From Drosophila pseudoobscura (Eukaryota; Arthropoda; Insecta; Diptera; Drosophilidae): a stretch of 64,000 bases of DNA. A program made the position numbers and the translations under genes. Location: assembly GCF_009870125.1 (NCBI RefSeq), contig NC_046679.1, forward strand, positions 3,658,001 to 3,722,000, given 5' to 3'. The notes under the pieces are model-generated. The model saw only the letters and a program-made list of their open reading frames with translations. It was not told the origin of the DNA and ran no database searches. Shown piece by piece: positions 11,630-22,705 of the stretch. Each line of letters starts with the position of its first letter. Position 1 is the stretch's first letter.

Positions 11630-14600
11630 TTAGTAATAGTTGCCATAGCCGCTCCACTGGCCATAGTTGTAGTTCCCTCCGCTGTTGCCACCGCCGCTGG
11701 CACCACCACCGCCCGATCCGTAGCCCCACTGGTTGTAGTACGAGTCGTAGGACTGCTGCTGGGGCTGCTGTTGCGCCGGATAAGCACCAACGCCGCCGCT
11801 GTTCGGCTGTCCGTAATAGCCGGAGGCCGCCGAGTTGTAGTTGTAGTTGGGGCCCCCCGCCGCACCGGTCGCACCACCGCCGTTGTTGTAGGCAGCCGCC
11901 GAGGCCGAGGATGGGCCTGGTGCAGCAGCACCGTCCTTGCTGCCCAAGGAGGTCTTGCGACTGGGACTGCTGTCGCTGGAAAAGCAAACAAAGTTATTAT
12001 TAGAGAATGATCCAGAATACTTTTGGCTCTCCTTACCTCTTCTTTTGCGACTCGTTGGCCTTGCTCAGTGACTGCTGGAGCGCACGCTGGGCATCTTGCA
12101 GGCCACGCGCCGTGCTGCCAAAGTCCTCGAGGAATTCCACTTTGCGCTGGGCAAAGAGCACCTTCTGCTCCGGCTCAATATCGGCGCGAGCCATGAACTT
12201 GTCCATGATCTCCACGACCTCCTTCTCGTCCACAGTCGGCCGTTGCAGGGCCAGATCGATCATCTGGAGAGCGACTCGAGTGTTGGCCGGATCTCGTTCC
12301 AGGGCCTGTTGCAGGGCAGCTAGACCCGCATCGAGATCGTGGCAGATCTTGTTGAGAAAGCGTGCATACTTGATGGCCAGGCTGCCGGCAATGGCCTTGT
12401 TCTTTGTGCCCTCGATATAGTGCTGGTAGAGCTCGCGGCATTTATCCAAGGAGCCGCGGCGACGCTCCACATTGATGCGACGATATGCCACCTGGAGGAT
12501 ATTGGGGCAGCGCTGCTCGAGGCGCTGCAAAACATCGGCGGCTCCATCGAAGTTCAGCTGCAACTCCTCAAAGGCGGCCCACATGAGATGCATGCTGGGC
12601 TTGTCCGGATGATGGATGTGACAGGCGCGACGGTAGACATCGCGGATGCGCTCAACGACACTGCTTTGATCCTCCAACGACTCCAGATAGCGGAGCATCT
12701 TCAGCCAAAACTCGTCGTACAGAGCGCAGGCGATGAGGCAGCGCTCAAACAGAACCACCACCCGCTCGCGATCACCCTTCTCGATCTCGAAGTCGAGATA
12801 TTCCTTCCAGTTCTTCAGCTGGGCACGCTCTAAAGGCTTCACGTGGAAATAGGGTCGTTTGATGCCTTCCTCGAAGGACCAGCGAGCAGTGACCGCTCCG
12901 ACGGTTGCCTTGTGGACCTTGCGACGCGCGGATATTACCTTATCCTTGATGACGGTCGCCTCCTCCTCGGTGAGAGTGCTAAGATCGCTGAAATCGATCT
13001 GAGACGCCGGCTTTGAAGCTGGGGGCGATGACTCGCTTTCGGTCAGATCGGTGGTACTTTCTGATTCATCGACAAGTGTTTCACTACTATCTTTTGGCGA
13101 CTTACCAGCCCCGCCACTGCTTCCACTTCCACTTCCACCTCCACCTCCAGACTCTTTCTTCTCCCGCTCACCCTTGGTTGCCTCCTTGGAGCTGCTGCTG
13201 CCGCTGTCCCGCCTACTTTTCGATGAGGATTTCGACGATTTGCTGTGCAGCCGGTCGTGGAGTTCCTTGCGCAAACGTATGATCTCCTCATGGCCAATGC
13301 AGGCGGTAATTGTCTGCTGATTGATCACATCCTGGAAACTGCAATCACAGAAATGGGTTAATGGTTAACCACAAGGAAGCGGCTGTCACTCACTTGTCGA
13401 AGTGTGCATTGTAGCCCTGTGTGGGTATGGCCAAGAGCCTATCGTAGATCTGTATGACGCGCTGATAGCGCTTCGAGTCGCTCTCCCAGCGCACGAAGGC
13501 GTCCCAGAGCTTGTCCGAGCGGAATTCCAGGCCGCAGGCCTTCACCGCCCGCTCGTATTGGCTGCGGATGAACTGCTCCTCGTCGCTGCTCTGCTTCACG
13601 TGCGTCAGATAGTGTATCCATAGATCCACCGACAGCGGTATGGCCTCCAGTCCGCGCTCAAACACCTACTCGATTTTTAAGCATTTTTCGGGAACAATTT
13701 TGGGTTGTGATTTTTGATTTTTTGATCGATTGCAGAGGAGAAATATAGGAAATTTTGTATAGTTCATAAATCAACGGTTGTGGTAGCTGTTGGCACTTAA
13801 GGGCTATCTATCGTATCTTTTGGATGTAGATTGAATGGTGTTTCGAGCTTAGGAGCTAACTTAAGGCGACTTTAAATACAAGACACACAGACACTTTGAG
13901 CACAAAACACTTTTCCGTGTTTCCGTTTAAGATTAAGATTAAGATACAAAAAAAAACTTCACACTGAGACTTAATAAATTTCATTTAAACGCCATTTGTA
14001 CTTACTTACGGACTGTACGAGTACGAGCACGAGATGCGATCGAGGATCAGAACACTATTTTATCAGTTCGTGTTGAAGAGGATGTAGTAGTAGGAGGAAC
14101 AGTAATGCGACCGAATGCGATACGAAGAGAGGCAGTAGAGTGGCAGTAGACGAAAGACGAAACGAGCAAGCAGCATTCGACTAGTCGAATCAGTCTTCCA
14201 GCTTTCTCTCAGACCGCTCTCAGAGAGGTCAAAGGGTGACCAAAGGGTGTGGTGTCTAAACTGATCTAAGCTACAGGACAACGAGCGGGTGTGTGACTAT
14301 GTGCGACACAAACGGTGAGGATACTGCTACGGTACTGCTAGGATATCGTTGAAGCTACAAAAAGATCCCGACTTAAGCCACGGTAGGCCGAAGCTTTGGA
14401 ATACCCTTGCAAATAGCTAGCATTCAACAAGAAACGATTTTCTCTTGGGTATATAAACAAGTTTTAAAGGTGCAAAACACGGTAAGCCAAGGAAAGAAAC
14501 AGGTAGAGCAGACTACCTTTTTATGGAATCTGTTAAGGGTGGGTATTCCACTTAGGTTAATAGATGGACAAGACCGGGCCAGACAGAAGCAGACCCTCTG

Positions 14601-16978
14601 TACCTCTCAAATATAAAGGATAATGCTCTTTTGCAAGGATATATTGAAGTGTGGTTGAATTTAAGGGAATGAAACTGCAACAGAAATCAAATCAATTGTG
14701 GATTAACTGTCCAGATAGTGTTACAGTCTCATTCCCGAAGCAGACCCTAACTGGAGGCTAAACTGACGGCTGGCTGACGGCTAGACTGTTTTGTTTTTTT
14801 TGTAATGGTTGCATTTATTGAATGTATATTTTGTTTCGTTTTGTTGTTTATTCGATAATAATAATCATAATAAATTGCATTTAACAACAAATATCAGTAT
14901 GGAATTTCAATTGTAATCGTAATTGTAAGCGTACATACAAGAAATTGCGAAACAGATTTAAATGTGTGTGTGTTGTTCTTGGGGGGGTACTCACCTTGTA
15001 GCAATTGGCCTTGAGGCCCTTCCGCTTCTCGTAGTCCGCGTACTTCCGCCAGTAGCCGTAGCAGTAGGGATAGTGCGAAAGGAATGTGTCGTAGGCCTCG
15101 CGTGCCGCCTCCGCATCGGACTGGAGCACGATGAGAGTTTAATAACAATTATGGTACATTATCTGTGGCACACTCACCTCACTATCCACATATTGCAGCA
15201 AGTATGTCCAGCCGGTAAAGTCTGTGGGATCGTCTTTGACCACCCGCCAGTACTTTTCAAGATCGGGCAACTTCTTTCGCTCCTTTTCCTTTTCTCTCTC
15301 CCTTTCCTTTTCTTTTTCTTTTTCCTTCTCCTTCTCTTTGTCGGCCAAGTCCTTCTCCTTCTCTTTATCCTTCTCCTTATCACGCTCTTTGTCTTTTTTC
15401 TTCTCCTTGTGCTCGGCGTCTGTTTGGGAAAGTGTCAGGAAAATGGTTTTCTATTAGCGTTAGACGACTTACCATCCACTTTGGGCCGCTTCTCCGATGG
15501 CGGGGCATCGTTGCTCTCTGTGGTCGGACTTCCCGGATTGTACTGTTCCACGGACTTCTCCCTTGTGCTGGCTGCTTCGCTGCTCTTCTGCTCCGCATTG
15601 TCCTTGGCCTCTTCCGCCTGTTCTTTTTCTGCTTTGCGCTTTGTCGAAGTCTTGGGCTCACCCGCATTATTGTTATTATTGTTGTTGTTATTATTTGAAG
15701 GCAACTCATCCTCGGATATGACCTCCGCATCGGCGGGCAGCTCGGCGCGTTGGGGAGCCGGCAGCTCTTCGTCGGAGACCTCCTCGGCATCGTTGATCTC
15801 TGGTTTGGTGGGTGGAGGCAGTTCATCCTCTGAGATTATCTCTGTGTTGACTATTGTGGCATTGCTGGTGTCGGCCTCATCGCCCAGACTCTCTGCAATG
15901 GCATGATGCGAGCTGGAGTCCTCCGACGAGTTCAATTTCTCCCCATGGGGCTCCAGGGCCTCCACGTTGTAATCGAAAGCGGCCTTTTTGCTGTCACTCT
16001 CATCGTTGCCCCCAACGGAGGGCAAACTATTGGCATTATCCCCGGCCAGGGAGGCTAGCAGCGTGTCTACGCCACCCTCGGCACGACTCTCCTTGATATC
16101 ATCACTCGTTTCGGAATGCTGTTCGGCCACTGTGCCAAACGGAAAGGAGGAACTCTTCTCGTCCACCCCTGTCTCTGTGGCCGCCATCATTTCGACATCA
16201 TCGTCCAGCTGGTGCTGGAGATGGGCCAACTCATCGTAATGCTGCTCTCGGACAGAGGCCTCCTGGAGCGAGGACTCGCGCATTTGGTCCTCGTCCTCCT
16301 CATCCAAAACCATGGCAGTTTCGCTGCTGATGACTGTTTGTGGCAGCTGCTGCTCGGGCTCTTCCTCTTCAGAAACGCTTACCTGCAAGGCGTATTGAAT
16401 GTGATTAGAAAATATTTGAGGACATCAAATGCAATGCTGTGGCGATGGCTTCGATTGCTACATCAGTTGGCCCTTGCAGAAAATCATGTGCTGTGGGGCA
16501 TCATATGCGAACGGAACAACGCCACATCCGCATGAAGACATGCATTTTTTCTCATCAATTGTAGCAGGAGGAGGAGGTGACTGTGGGCTGTGTGTCTGCT
16601 GTGTGGGTGTACTGACCTGCGCGTGTCGCCTGGATGTGCGCTTGGAGGTCCTTGTGGACACTGCAAGAGCCGGTGCTGGCGGTGATGTGGCCTTTCGGCC
16701 GGAGCGTGTGCGGCGACCTGGAAAAATAGTCAACCCGTTTACGTTAGTCCTTGCGGTTTACATAAACTGTACTCGATGTTATGGTTTTCGCTGCCGCGTG
16801 ATTTTCACTCGTTTCGCTTTATCTTTATTGCTTTTCTTCCAAAAACACTCCGTATGCTATGCTCAACGTTAGCGATTAGCTGCTGACTAGTTATTTGCAC
16901 ATTAGATTAGACCTGGGTCAATTATTTCACACAAAAATAAAATTTACCTTCCATCAAAACGTTTTCGCCGGACGCCAT
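11630..16978 (-). CDS. Prp39: Prp39 / PRPF39, U1 snRNP-associated HAT-repeat splicing factor (CG1646-like)
   Basis: Pre-mRNA splicing factor that helps U1 snRNP recognise 5' splice sites. Minus-strand exons: 16978-16948, 16717-16617, 16382-15473, 15419-15178, 15120-14995, 13665-13394, 13338-12037 and 11975-11630; the phases all join, giving 1109 aa. The first ~390 residues are acidic and disordered, with three S-[ED]-[DE]-ELP repeats, a run of ten Asn, and a Lys/Glu repeat. HAT (half-a-TPR) helices begin at [15 protein letters not shown] and continue through [32 protein letters not shown] and [15 protein letters not shown]. The tail is Gly/Tyr/Asn-rich, prion-like, ending in YGNYY. A 1.33-kb intron separates exons 5 and 6. 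The ATG at 16978 gives [11 protein letters not shown]. The family is secure; the symbol is from fly nomenclature. Confidence 0.93.
13666..14994 (-). other. Long intron of Prp39
   Basis: The only long intron (1329 bp) in a gene otherwise cut by small introns. It has a donor at 14994 (GTGAGT) and an acceptor (TCGAGTAG) at 13666. It includes short repeats of the GAGTACGAGCAC kind near 14010-14035 and AT-rich stretches. No exon, snoRNA or other element could be recognised by eye. Confidence 0.6.
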
Positions 16979-17030
16979 ATTTAGTATTAGACACTAGAAT
17001 TGTCGATAAGATATACGGTCTGACCCTCAG

Positions 17031-17084
17031 AAATATACCGAAAAATACCTTCTCATTGTCAAAATATACCGTAAATATACCGAT
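17031..17084 (-). promoter_or_regulatory. Prp39 core promoter, motif 6-like cluster
   Basis: Three copies of AATATACCG lie at about 17032-17040, 17063-17071 and 17074-17082, just upstream of the Prp39 start at 16978. AAATATACCGAA is the reverse complement form of Drosophila core promoter motif 6 (KTYRGTATWTTT). No TATA box is seen. This agrees with a housekeeping promoter. Confidence 0.55.
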
Positions 17085-17769
17085 TGAAAAAACGAACTTA
17101 GCCCACTTGAGCCCCCTCTATTTAAGCAGTTCAGCGACTTGAGGTGAATGTCGGAAAACCATTATGTTATGTAAGTTTTTCTCGTCAATGCATGCCACTT
17201 TTCTTTTGAACTTAAAAAAACTCCCCATATGTTTCACTTGAACTGCGCTAAAATTATTTGATTTTCTTTATTTTTCGGTGGAATATTAAAATACCTCTTT
17301 GGTCCACAATGGGCTAAGAGTTGTCCGTCAAGGATTGAAATCCATATTCCTCCATTTTGATATTCGATTTGATATTACTACCTAGCTGGGGCTTCAATAT
17401 CTGGACATATAAATTTATCCAATTGATAGATCAATTTTCTACAAGATCTGCATATTTTAGGGACTCCTTGTGTCTAAAACAAGGTTTAAGCAAAAAAAGT
17501 GGCAATTTTGAAACTCCGTTGAATAATGCTGGGTAACTAAATTTCTCAGCCGTGCCTACATAGTTTTACCCCATTGATGAATCAATTTTCTACAAGATTA
17601 ACTACTTTTAAGTACTCCCATTTATTGTATTTTGACCAAAACACAGTTTAAGCAAAAGAGCTCAACAAAGAAACAGTCGCAAAGTTGTCGCGTCAATGTT
17701 CCTGGTATTTGAAGACTTGTTGCTTGTCAACCGGAGTATGGGCATTTGTATACCCTATTTCGTTAACTT
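17085..17769. other. Intergenic DNA with a degenerate direct duplication
   Basis: AT-rich, no gene. Two imperfect copies of a segment sharing TCAATTTTCTACAAGAT and GTTTAAGCAAAA start at about 17415 and 17566 (offset 151-162 bp). They probably represent a duplicated repeat of unknown family. Confidence 0.45.
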
Positions 17770-18345
17770 AATATGGAGATTATCTTTGAGCCAAAAAAAT
17801 AAGTGACATCATACTGGTCGTCATCATCAAAGAGAGATTTTTGGGAGGATTGCATGTGAGATGTGCATGGAAACAAGGGTTTTCCTGCGGAGACGGATCA
17901 GGGGATTACACGTGTCCAACGGATCCCCATATTCTTGTTTACTTGTTCATTCCATCGATTCGATTGCCAGGGGATCATATGGGACTGCTGGTCCAGGGCC
18001 AGCGACGTGACTCCTCCCAGCTCCACACGCTCATTTCATTGATGTATGGCACGTCCTTGTCGGCGCCACATTGACTGCTCGGCTGGCTTTAGGACGATGG
18101 TGTCGACGGTAGCCAGTGTGGGTCCCAGCTTCCAGTCCAGCTTCAGCGATAGTCTGCTCTGTGGTCAGATGAATGGTTTGAAATGTTTTGCCGCATTTGC
18201 TCTTGTGTCATTTACTTGTTGATGAACAGTCAGTGTAGAGCACCTCCGGGGTGGCCTGGGGCTGAGGCAGGGCGGAGTAGTGGGCCACAGCTGCGGCAAA
18301 GGGCACCGCAGGTCTTCAAAACCGCCGTTAACGGGAAAATCTTCC
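17770..18345 (-). pseudogene. Decayed multi-exon protein-coding gene, family not recognised
   Basis: On the minus strand, stretches with coding-like GC-rich third positions are separated by two intact-looking small introns. A segment with AAVAHYSALPQPQATPEVLY (about 18298-18239) runs to TDCSST and a GTAAAT donor. After a ~60-bp gap with a CCACAG acceptor comes SLKLDWKLGPTLATVDT (about 18145-18095). Further on are GADKDVPYINEM and LGGVTSLALDQQSHMIPWQ, in different frames, and then a second GTAAAC...CTCCGCAG intron near 17940-17885 and a segment ending in SLFDDDDQYDV. At least two frame changes between about 18080 and 18020 break it. It has kept its introns, so it is a decayed duplicate or an abandoned original rather than a retrocopy. 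I do not recognise the family; no ATG start could be fixed. Confidence 0.5.
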
Positions 18346-18797
18346 CACAAATCGAATATAAAGAATACTTTGTTTTGTTCCGCAATTGAGACGGCAGTGC
18401 TTCGATAAGTCGCGACAGCTGATCGCTGTCACCACCAGTTTCTCAATATCGATGCTGTTATTGATGCTCTCGTGCGATAGTATGCGCGCTATCGATAGAT
18501 GCTCAAAGCATCCCTGGCAGAGAAGCATCTTTTCCAACACTGAGCGCAAAATGGCGACTCAAGAATCGTAAGCGTGACAAAAACAACAAAGCCGAGGCGC
18601 ATTTCACAATAATTAAATGTTTTTTGTGCAATTCGTGCGTACGTTTCCCCGGAAAACAACCAGAAATGTGTGAATCAAGGACCCAGTGACAGTAGAAAGT
18701 GGGCCAGTGCTAGAAATTCACCAGCGACAGCCAGAAATCAGACAGTTTGGCAATTGAAAACGCCGACCGCATAACCTGTACGTGTACGTAGTGGCGA
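18346..18797 (+). promoter_or_regulatory. Promoter and 5' UTR of the eight-finger C2H2 gene, with DRE and a short uORF
   Basis: A perfect DRE (TATCGATA, the DREF site) lies at 18490-18497. About 55 bp further an ATG in an ideal context (GCAAAATGG) at 18551 opens a 6-residue ORF (MATQES) closed by TAA at 18569-18571. That TAA is part of a GTAAGC sequence that could also act as a splice donor. The main ATG is at 18798. No obvious acceptor precedes it, so the simplest reading is an unspliced leader with one uORF. Confidence 0.55.
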
Positions 18798-21571
18798 ATG
18801 GAGTGTAAAGGAAAAAGCAAGAGAATGAAAGAAGAGGCGCCAAGCAAGAAATTGCCGCCTAAAATTTATGGCGGGGACTGCACCCCCACCAAGGCGGCAC
18901 ACGACGAGATTCTCAGCTCCCTGCTGCGCATTAACAATTTCGATTCGATATCGAGCATCAAGGATGAGTCTCTGGATATTGATCTATCCGCCTGCGTGAC
19001 CATCAGCTCCGCGAGCCTCGTCAACGGCAACAGCCTCTCGTCCACGGACTTTTGGCGCGTGCTCGACGAGAGCGCCCAGAACAACACGGAGCTCAATCTC
19101 TCCGCCGACGTGTGCCGCGATGACCTGGTGGCGGGGCCCAGCGCTAGCATCGTGGCCCGTGATCTATCCAGTGACAATCACAGCTCCGAGTTCAATGTGA
19201 CTTTCCTGCGGCCAGAGCCGCCGAATGCCTTCACCAATTCCCCCTTCAAGAAGACTTCATCCTCGACCTGCACGACGCCGGTGAAGCTGTCGCCGGAACA
19301 GATGCACATGCAACTGATGCCCCAGCCGATGCAACGCAAGCCCAAGCTGCCGGCGGCAACGGCAGTGCGTCTGAAGGTCTTCAAGGAGGAGCCGCTCGAG
19401 GAGAGGCCGCTGCCAGAGCTCAAGCCACTCAATGTGGTCACCAAAGTGGAGGTCTGCGAGTCGGATTACATGCCGCCAGCCTTTACCATCTTCCAGCAGC
19501 CGAAGCCGGTGGCGACGACGTCCGGAGAAGCGACCAGCATGCCGCCGCCAATATCGACGGATGGCAATGCGAAACCCTTCGAAGTGGATCCTGTGCCACT
19601 TCACAAGTGCCTGGACTGCAATGGCCTGCTGCTGGAGAGTCCCGAGGAGTTGAGCAAGCATGAGGCGGCCGGCCATCGCCTGCGCATGACATACAAGTGC
19701 AACGAATGCCAGCGCGACTTTGAAATGCTCGCCGGCCTCAAGAAGCACCTCAAGACGCATCGCACCGAGGGACGGAAGGACACCTGGAAGAAGTGCCCCG
19801 ACTGTGGCAAATGGTAAGTACCCATGCTATAACTCTGCCCCAGATCCCACTCTAATCGGCTCGCTTATCCCTCGTTTAGCCTCAAATTGGGAAGCATGTG
19901 GATGCACCGTAAGATTCACAGCGACAACAAGAAGTATCAATGCGATATTTGCGGCCAAAAGTTTGTGCAGAAGATCAATCTGACGCATCATGCACGGATA
20001 CACTCATCGGAGAAGCCGTACGAGTGCCCAGAGTGTCAGAAACGCTTCCAGGAACGCTCCCATCTGCAGCGCCATCAGAAATACCATGCCCAAACGCGTT
20101 CCTATCGCTGCGAGAAGTGCGGCAAAATGTACAAAACCGAGCGCTGCCTCAAGGTGCACAATCTGGTGCACTTGGAGCAGCGTCCCTTCGCCTGCACCGT
20201 CTGCGACAAGAGCTTCATTAGCAACTCGAAGCTGAAGCAACACTCGAATATCCACACTGGGATGCGACCCTTCAAGTGCAACTACTGTCCGCGGGACTTT
20301 ACCAACTTCCCCAACTGGCTGAAGCACACCCGTCGCCGCCACAAGGTGGACCACAAAACTGGCGAACACCTCGAGAACATTCCCTCGTATTGCTCGAAAA
20401 AGTCGACCACCAGCAAGGCACAGAAAGCCGCCGCCGCCGCCGCAGCAGCTGCAGCGGCAGCAGCAACAGCCGCAGCGAATGGGGATGGAGATCCTGGCGC
20501 CACAACGGATGGCAAAGCCAAGCCCAGTCCTGCAGCAGCTGCGACGGCGCCAACGCCAGTGAAACAGGCTCGCAAAAAGAAGCAGCCACAGCAGGCCACC
20601 CTGGCCGCCTTGGGCATCACCTTGCCGGCGGGCACTGCACTCCAACAGGTGCACCCGGTGCCCTCAAAGGCCTCACAAGGATCCCAGCAGGAGCTGACCA
20701 CTGTACTGGTGACATTGCCCCCTCCACCCCCCAAGCAAGCGAAGACCAAACGCGAACGCAAACAGCCGGCACCCAAGCAGCTGCAGCAGAAGCCACAGAC
20801 ACAGAAGCAAGCCCAACTCCAGGCCCTGATGGAGCCCATCGCTTGTCCCACGCTGCCGCATATTAAGAAGGAACCAGTGCATCCGCAGGGCCCGTTCTTG
20901 GATCTGCACGGCCTCAGTCTCACATCGGCCGAAGAACTGATTATGGAGCAGGCCCTAGAAATGGAAGAGTGCGGACTGTATGATGCTCCCAATGCCAATA
21001 CGGAAATGGGAACATCGGACAATGCCATCTCCGATTCGGCTGCAGCCCTGCACTTTCAGATCAAGAACGAGCTGCCCGACGAGCTCCTCCCAGATGAAGA
21101 ATTTTGTAAGTGAAAAATGATCCTCCCCTTAACGAAAAATGTTTCTAATTCTCGCTTCTCCTGTTTGCAGTGCCTTGTAAGCCCAGCGATCGCCTAGCTT
21201 GCCCCTCACTCGAGTCGTCGCCGTTCTCTTCCCCTGCCTCCATGGAGCTGACTGCCGTCTCCTCCAACAATGGCAATTCGCATGCGGGACCGGTGCGATC
21301 TGGGAACTACTATCTGCCAGCCTTCACGCTAAATGCGCAGGGAAAGCTGAGCCACACGTCGCACAGCTCCCCCTCCTCGGGACTGTCGGTGAGTGGGACG
21401 ACGAGTGTGTCGGCCGCCTCCACCACGGTGTCGATGGTGAATGTGCCGCTGCTGGTGCGCTCGAATCAAATGTTGCCTTCGGTGGATACATTGCTCTTCA
21501 CCACACAGACTGGCGGAAATCGGTTCTTTACCGGAAAGTCGGCGACCACGGCCACGTCCCATCTGACATGA
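18798..21571 (+). CDS. C2H2 zinc-finger transcription factor with eight fingers
   Basis: Probable sequence-specific DNA-binding regulator. Exons 18798-19813, 19880-21105 and 21171-21571 give about 880 aa. The N-terminal ~270 residues are Ser/Pro-rich without a ZAD. Fingers follow from about residue 272: CLDCNGL, CNECQRDF, CPDCGKC (split by intron 1, where TG plus C restores the Cys), CDICGQKF, CPECQKRF, CEKCGKMY, CTVCDKSF and CNYCPRDF, with mostly TGEKP-free linkers. The C-terminal ~380 residues contain an Ala run, basic-proline segments and [IVF]KxE SUMO-type motifs (IKDE, FKEE, IKKE, IKNE). An AATAAA at 21877-21882 probably ends the mRNA inside the neighbouring convergent gene's 3' flank. 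I do not recognise the fly gene name. Confidence 0.88.
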
Positions 21572-21930
21572 TCGGGCGGCGGCGTTTGCTGCCCGCCTCA
21601 ACGATAGAACGCCTCAACGATCTCCTGTGTCTTAGTTAAGTTTAGCCCTATCGACCACGCAACGACCGCTGGCAATCATATACAAGCAATGGATGAGTGA
21701 TACGTGCTTGGTCCGTAGTCCGTAGTTAATAAGAGTACGACGCTACATTTGTTTAAGGATCTAGACCCTAAGCCGAGTTCAGAATAGCCCCTAAGATGGA
21801 TTGAGTGTATATATAAACCATTCTATATACATATATTATATGAATATGATTTATGATTTGTACGCTTCACACCAATAATAAATTTCGTACATATTTTTAG
21901 TATAAAAAACAAAAGAAAACAGGAAACAAC

Positions 21931-22660
21931 TCAAACTTTGTAAATGTCGCCCATAATCTCGAAGCAGATGTTCGGTAGGCGACTGGCCCCGCTCTGATCG
22001 AAAGCATTGAAGCGGATCCGGGCCTTGTAGCGTCCATTCCGGAATGGTCCCGAGGTGGAGGCCCTCAAGGACAGCATAAACGGCTCCAGCTGTAATTTCG
22101 TCTGCAGAAACACACACAAAACATACATGTGGAAATTCGGAAATAGTTATCAAACAGAATGGAGGCACCTACACCAGGGTAAAGGACACATTTATCCTTT
22201 ACATCTGCGGAATTCGTAACGTGTTGGGTCCAGAACTTGTACCAATACTGCTTCTCGTCGTACATGCTCTTGCAAAAGTCCTTCGACACCAAGGAGAAGA
22301 CGGTGGACTGCCAGTTGCCTCTGTCGAAATAGAGAAGGGTAATGGACATCTATAATATGGTGGGAATAGTTTGAAGTTGGCATTACGAGGAGCCCTCGAT
22401 ATCACCTCCACACGATCCTCGGGTTGAACATCCCACGCGCACGTGAGGCTTCCTGCGATGTTTACACCTTCAGCATTCATGCTTCTATTTAAGTCTGATA
22501 AGTCGAACATGCCATGCTGATTGAGAGTGCCTTTTGCCTGATTCGGGCAATCACTGAAGAGTTTCTCATCGGCCACTAAAAGTTCGTAGGTCCCTCCACT
22601 CGAATGGCTAACGATCGCCAGCAGCACGATGGCATCCAAAAGAATTACGTGTAGGAACAT
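21931..22660 (-). CDS. CheB98a: CheB-family secreted chemosensory protein (CheB98a-like)
   Basis: CheB proteins are small secreted, gustatory-sensillum proteins related to the lipid-binding GM2-activator/DUF1091 fold. Exons 22660-22406, 22349-22173 and 22101-21931 give about 200 aa. A signal peptide is evident (MFLHVILLDAIVLLAIVSHS). Family features: the early ELLVADEKLFSDC segment, the central FDRGNWQSTVFSLVSKDFC with KQYWYKFW, then KCVLYPG and the C-terminal LPNICFEIMGDIYKV. The exon 2 donor is GTAGGT at 22172; the nearby GTGTAG and GTGCCT donors break the frame. A TATA box lies 35-45 bp before the ATG. It is tail-to-tail with the C2H2 gene, stops 359 bp apart. The name is inferred from family plus remembered position (98E). 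Confidence 0.8.
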
Positions 22661-22693
22661 TTTGAAAATATGCCCAAAAATGGTAATGGAAAT

Positions 22694-22705
22694 CTTTTAT
22701 ATATA
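22694..22705 (-). promoter_or_regulatory. TATA box of the CheB98a-like gene
   Basis: TATATATAAAAG on the minus strand, 34-45 bp upstream of the ATG at 22660. If transcription starts about 30 bp downstream of it, the 5' UTR is only about 10 nt. This TATA-type promoter differs from the TATA-less promoters of its neighbours and fits tissue-restricted expression. Confidence 0.6.

Noticed and set aside
14962-15906. 314-codon open frame antisense to Prp39
   Set aside because: It is the complement of the Lys/Glu-repeat and acidic exons, which yields Leu/Phe/Ser runs; the splice phases and HAT repeats fix Prp39 on the other strand.
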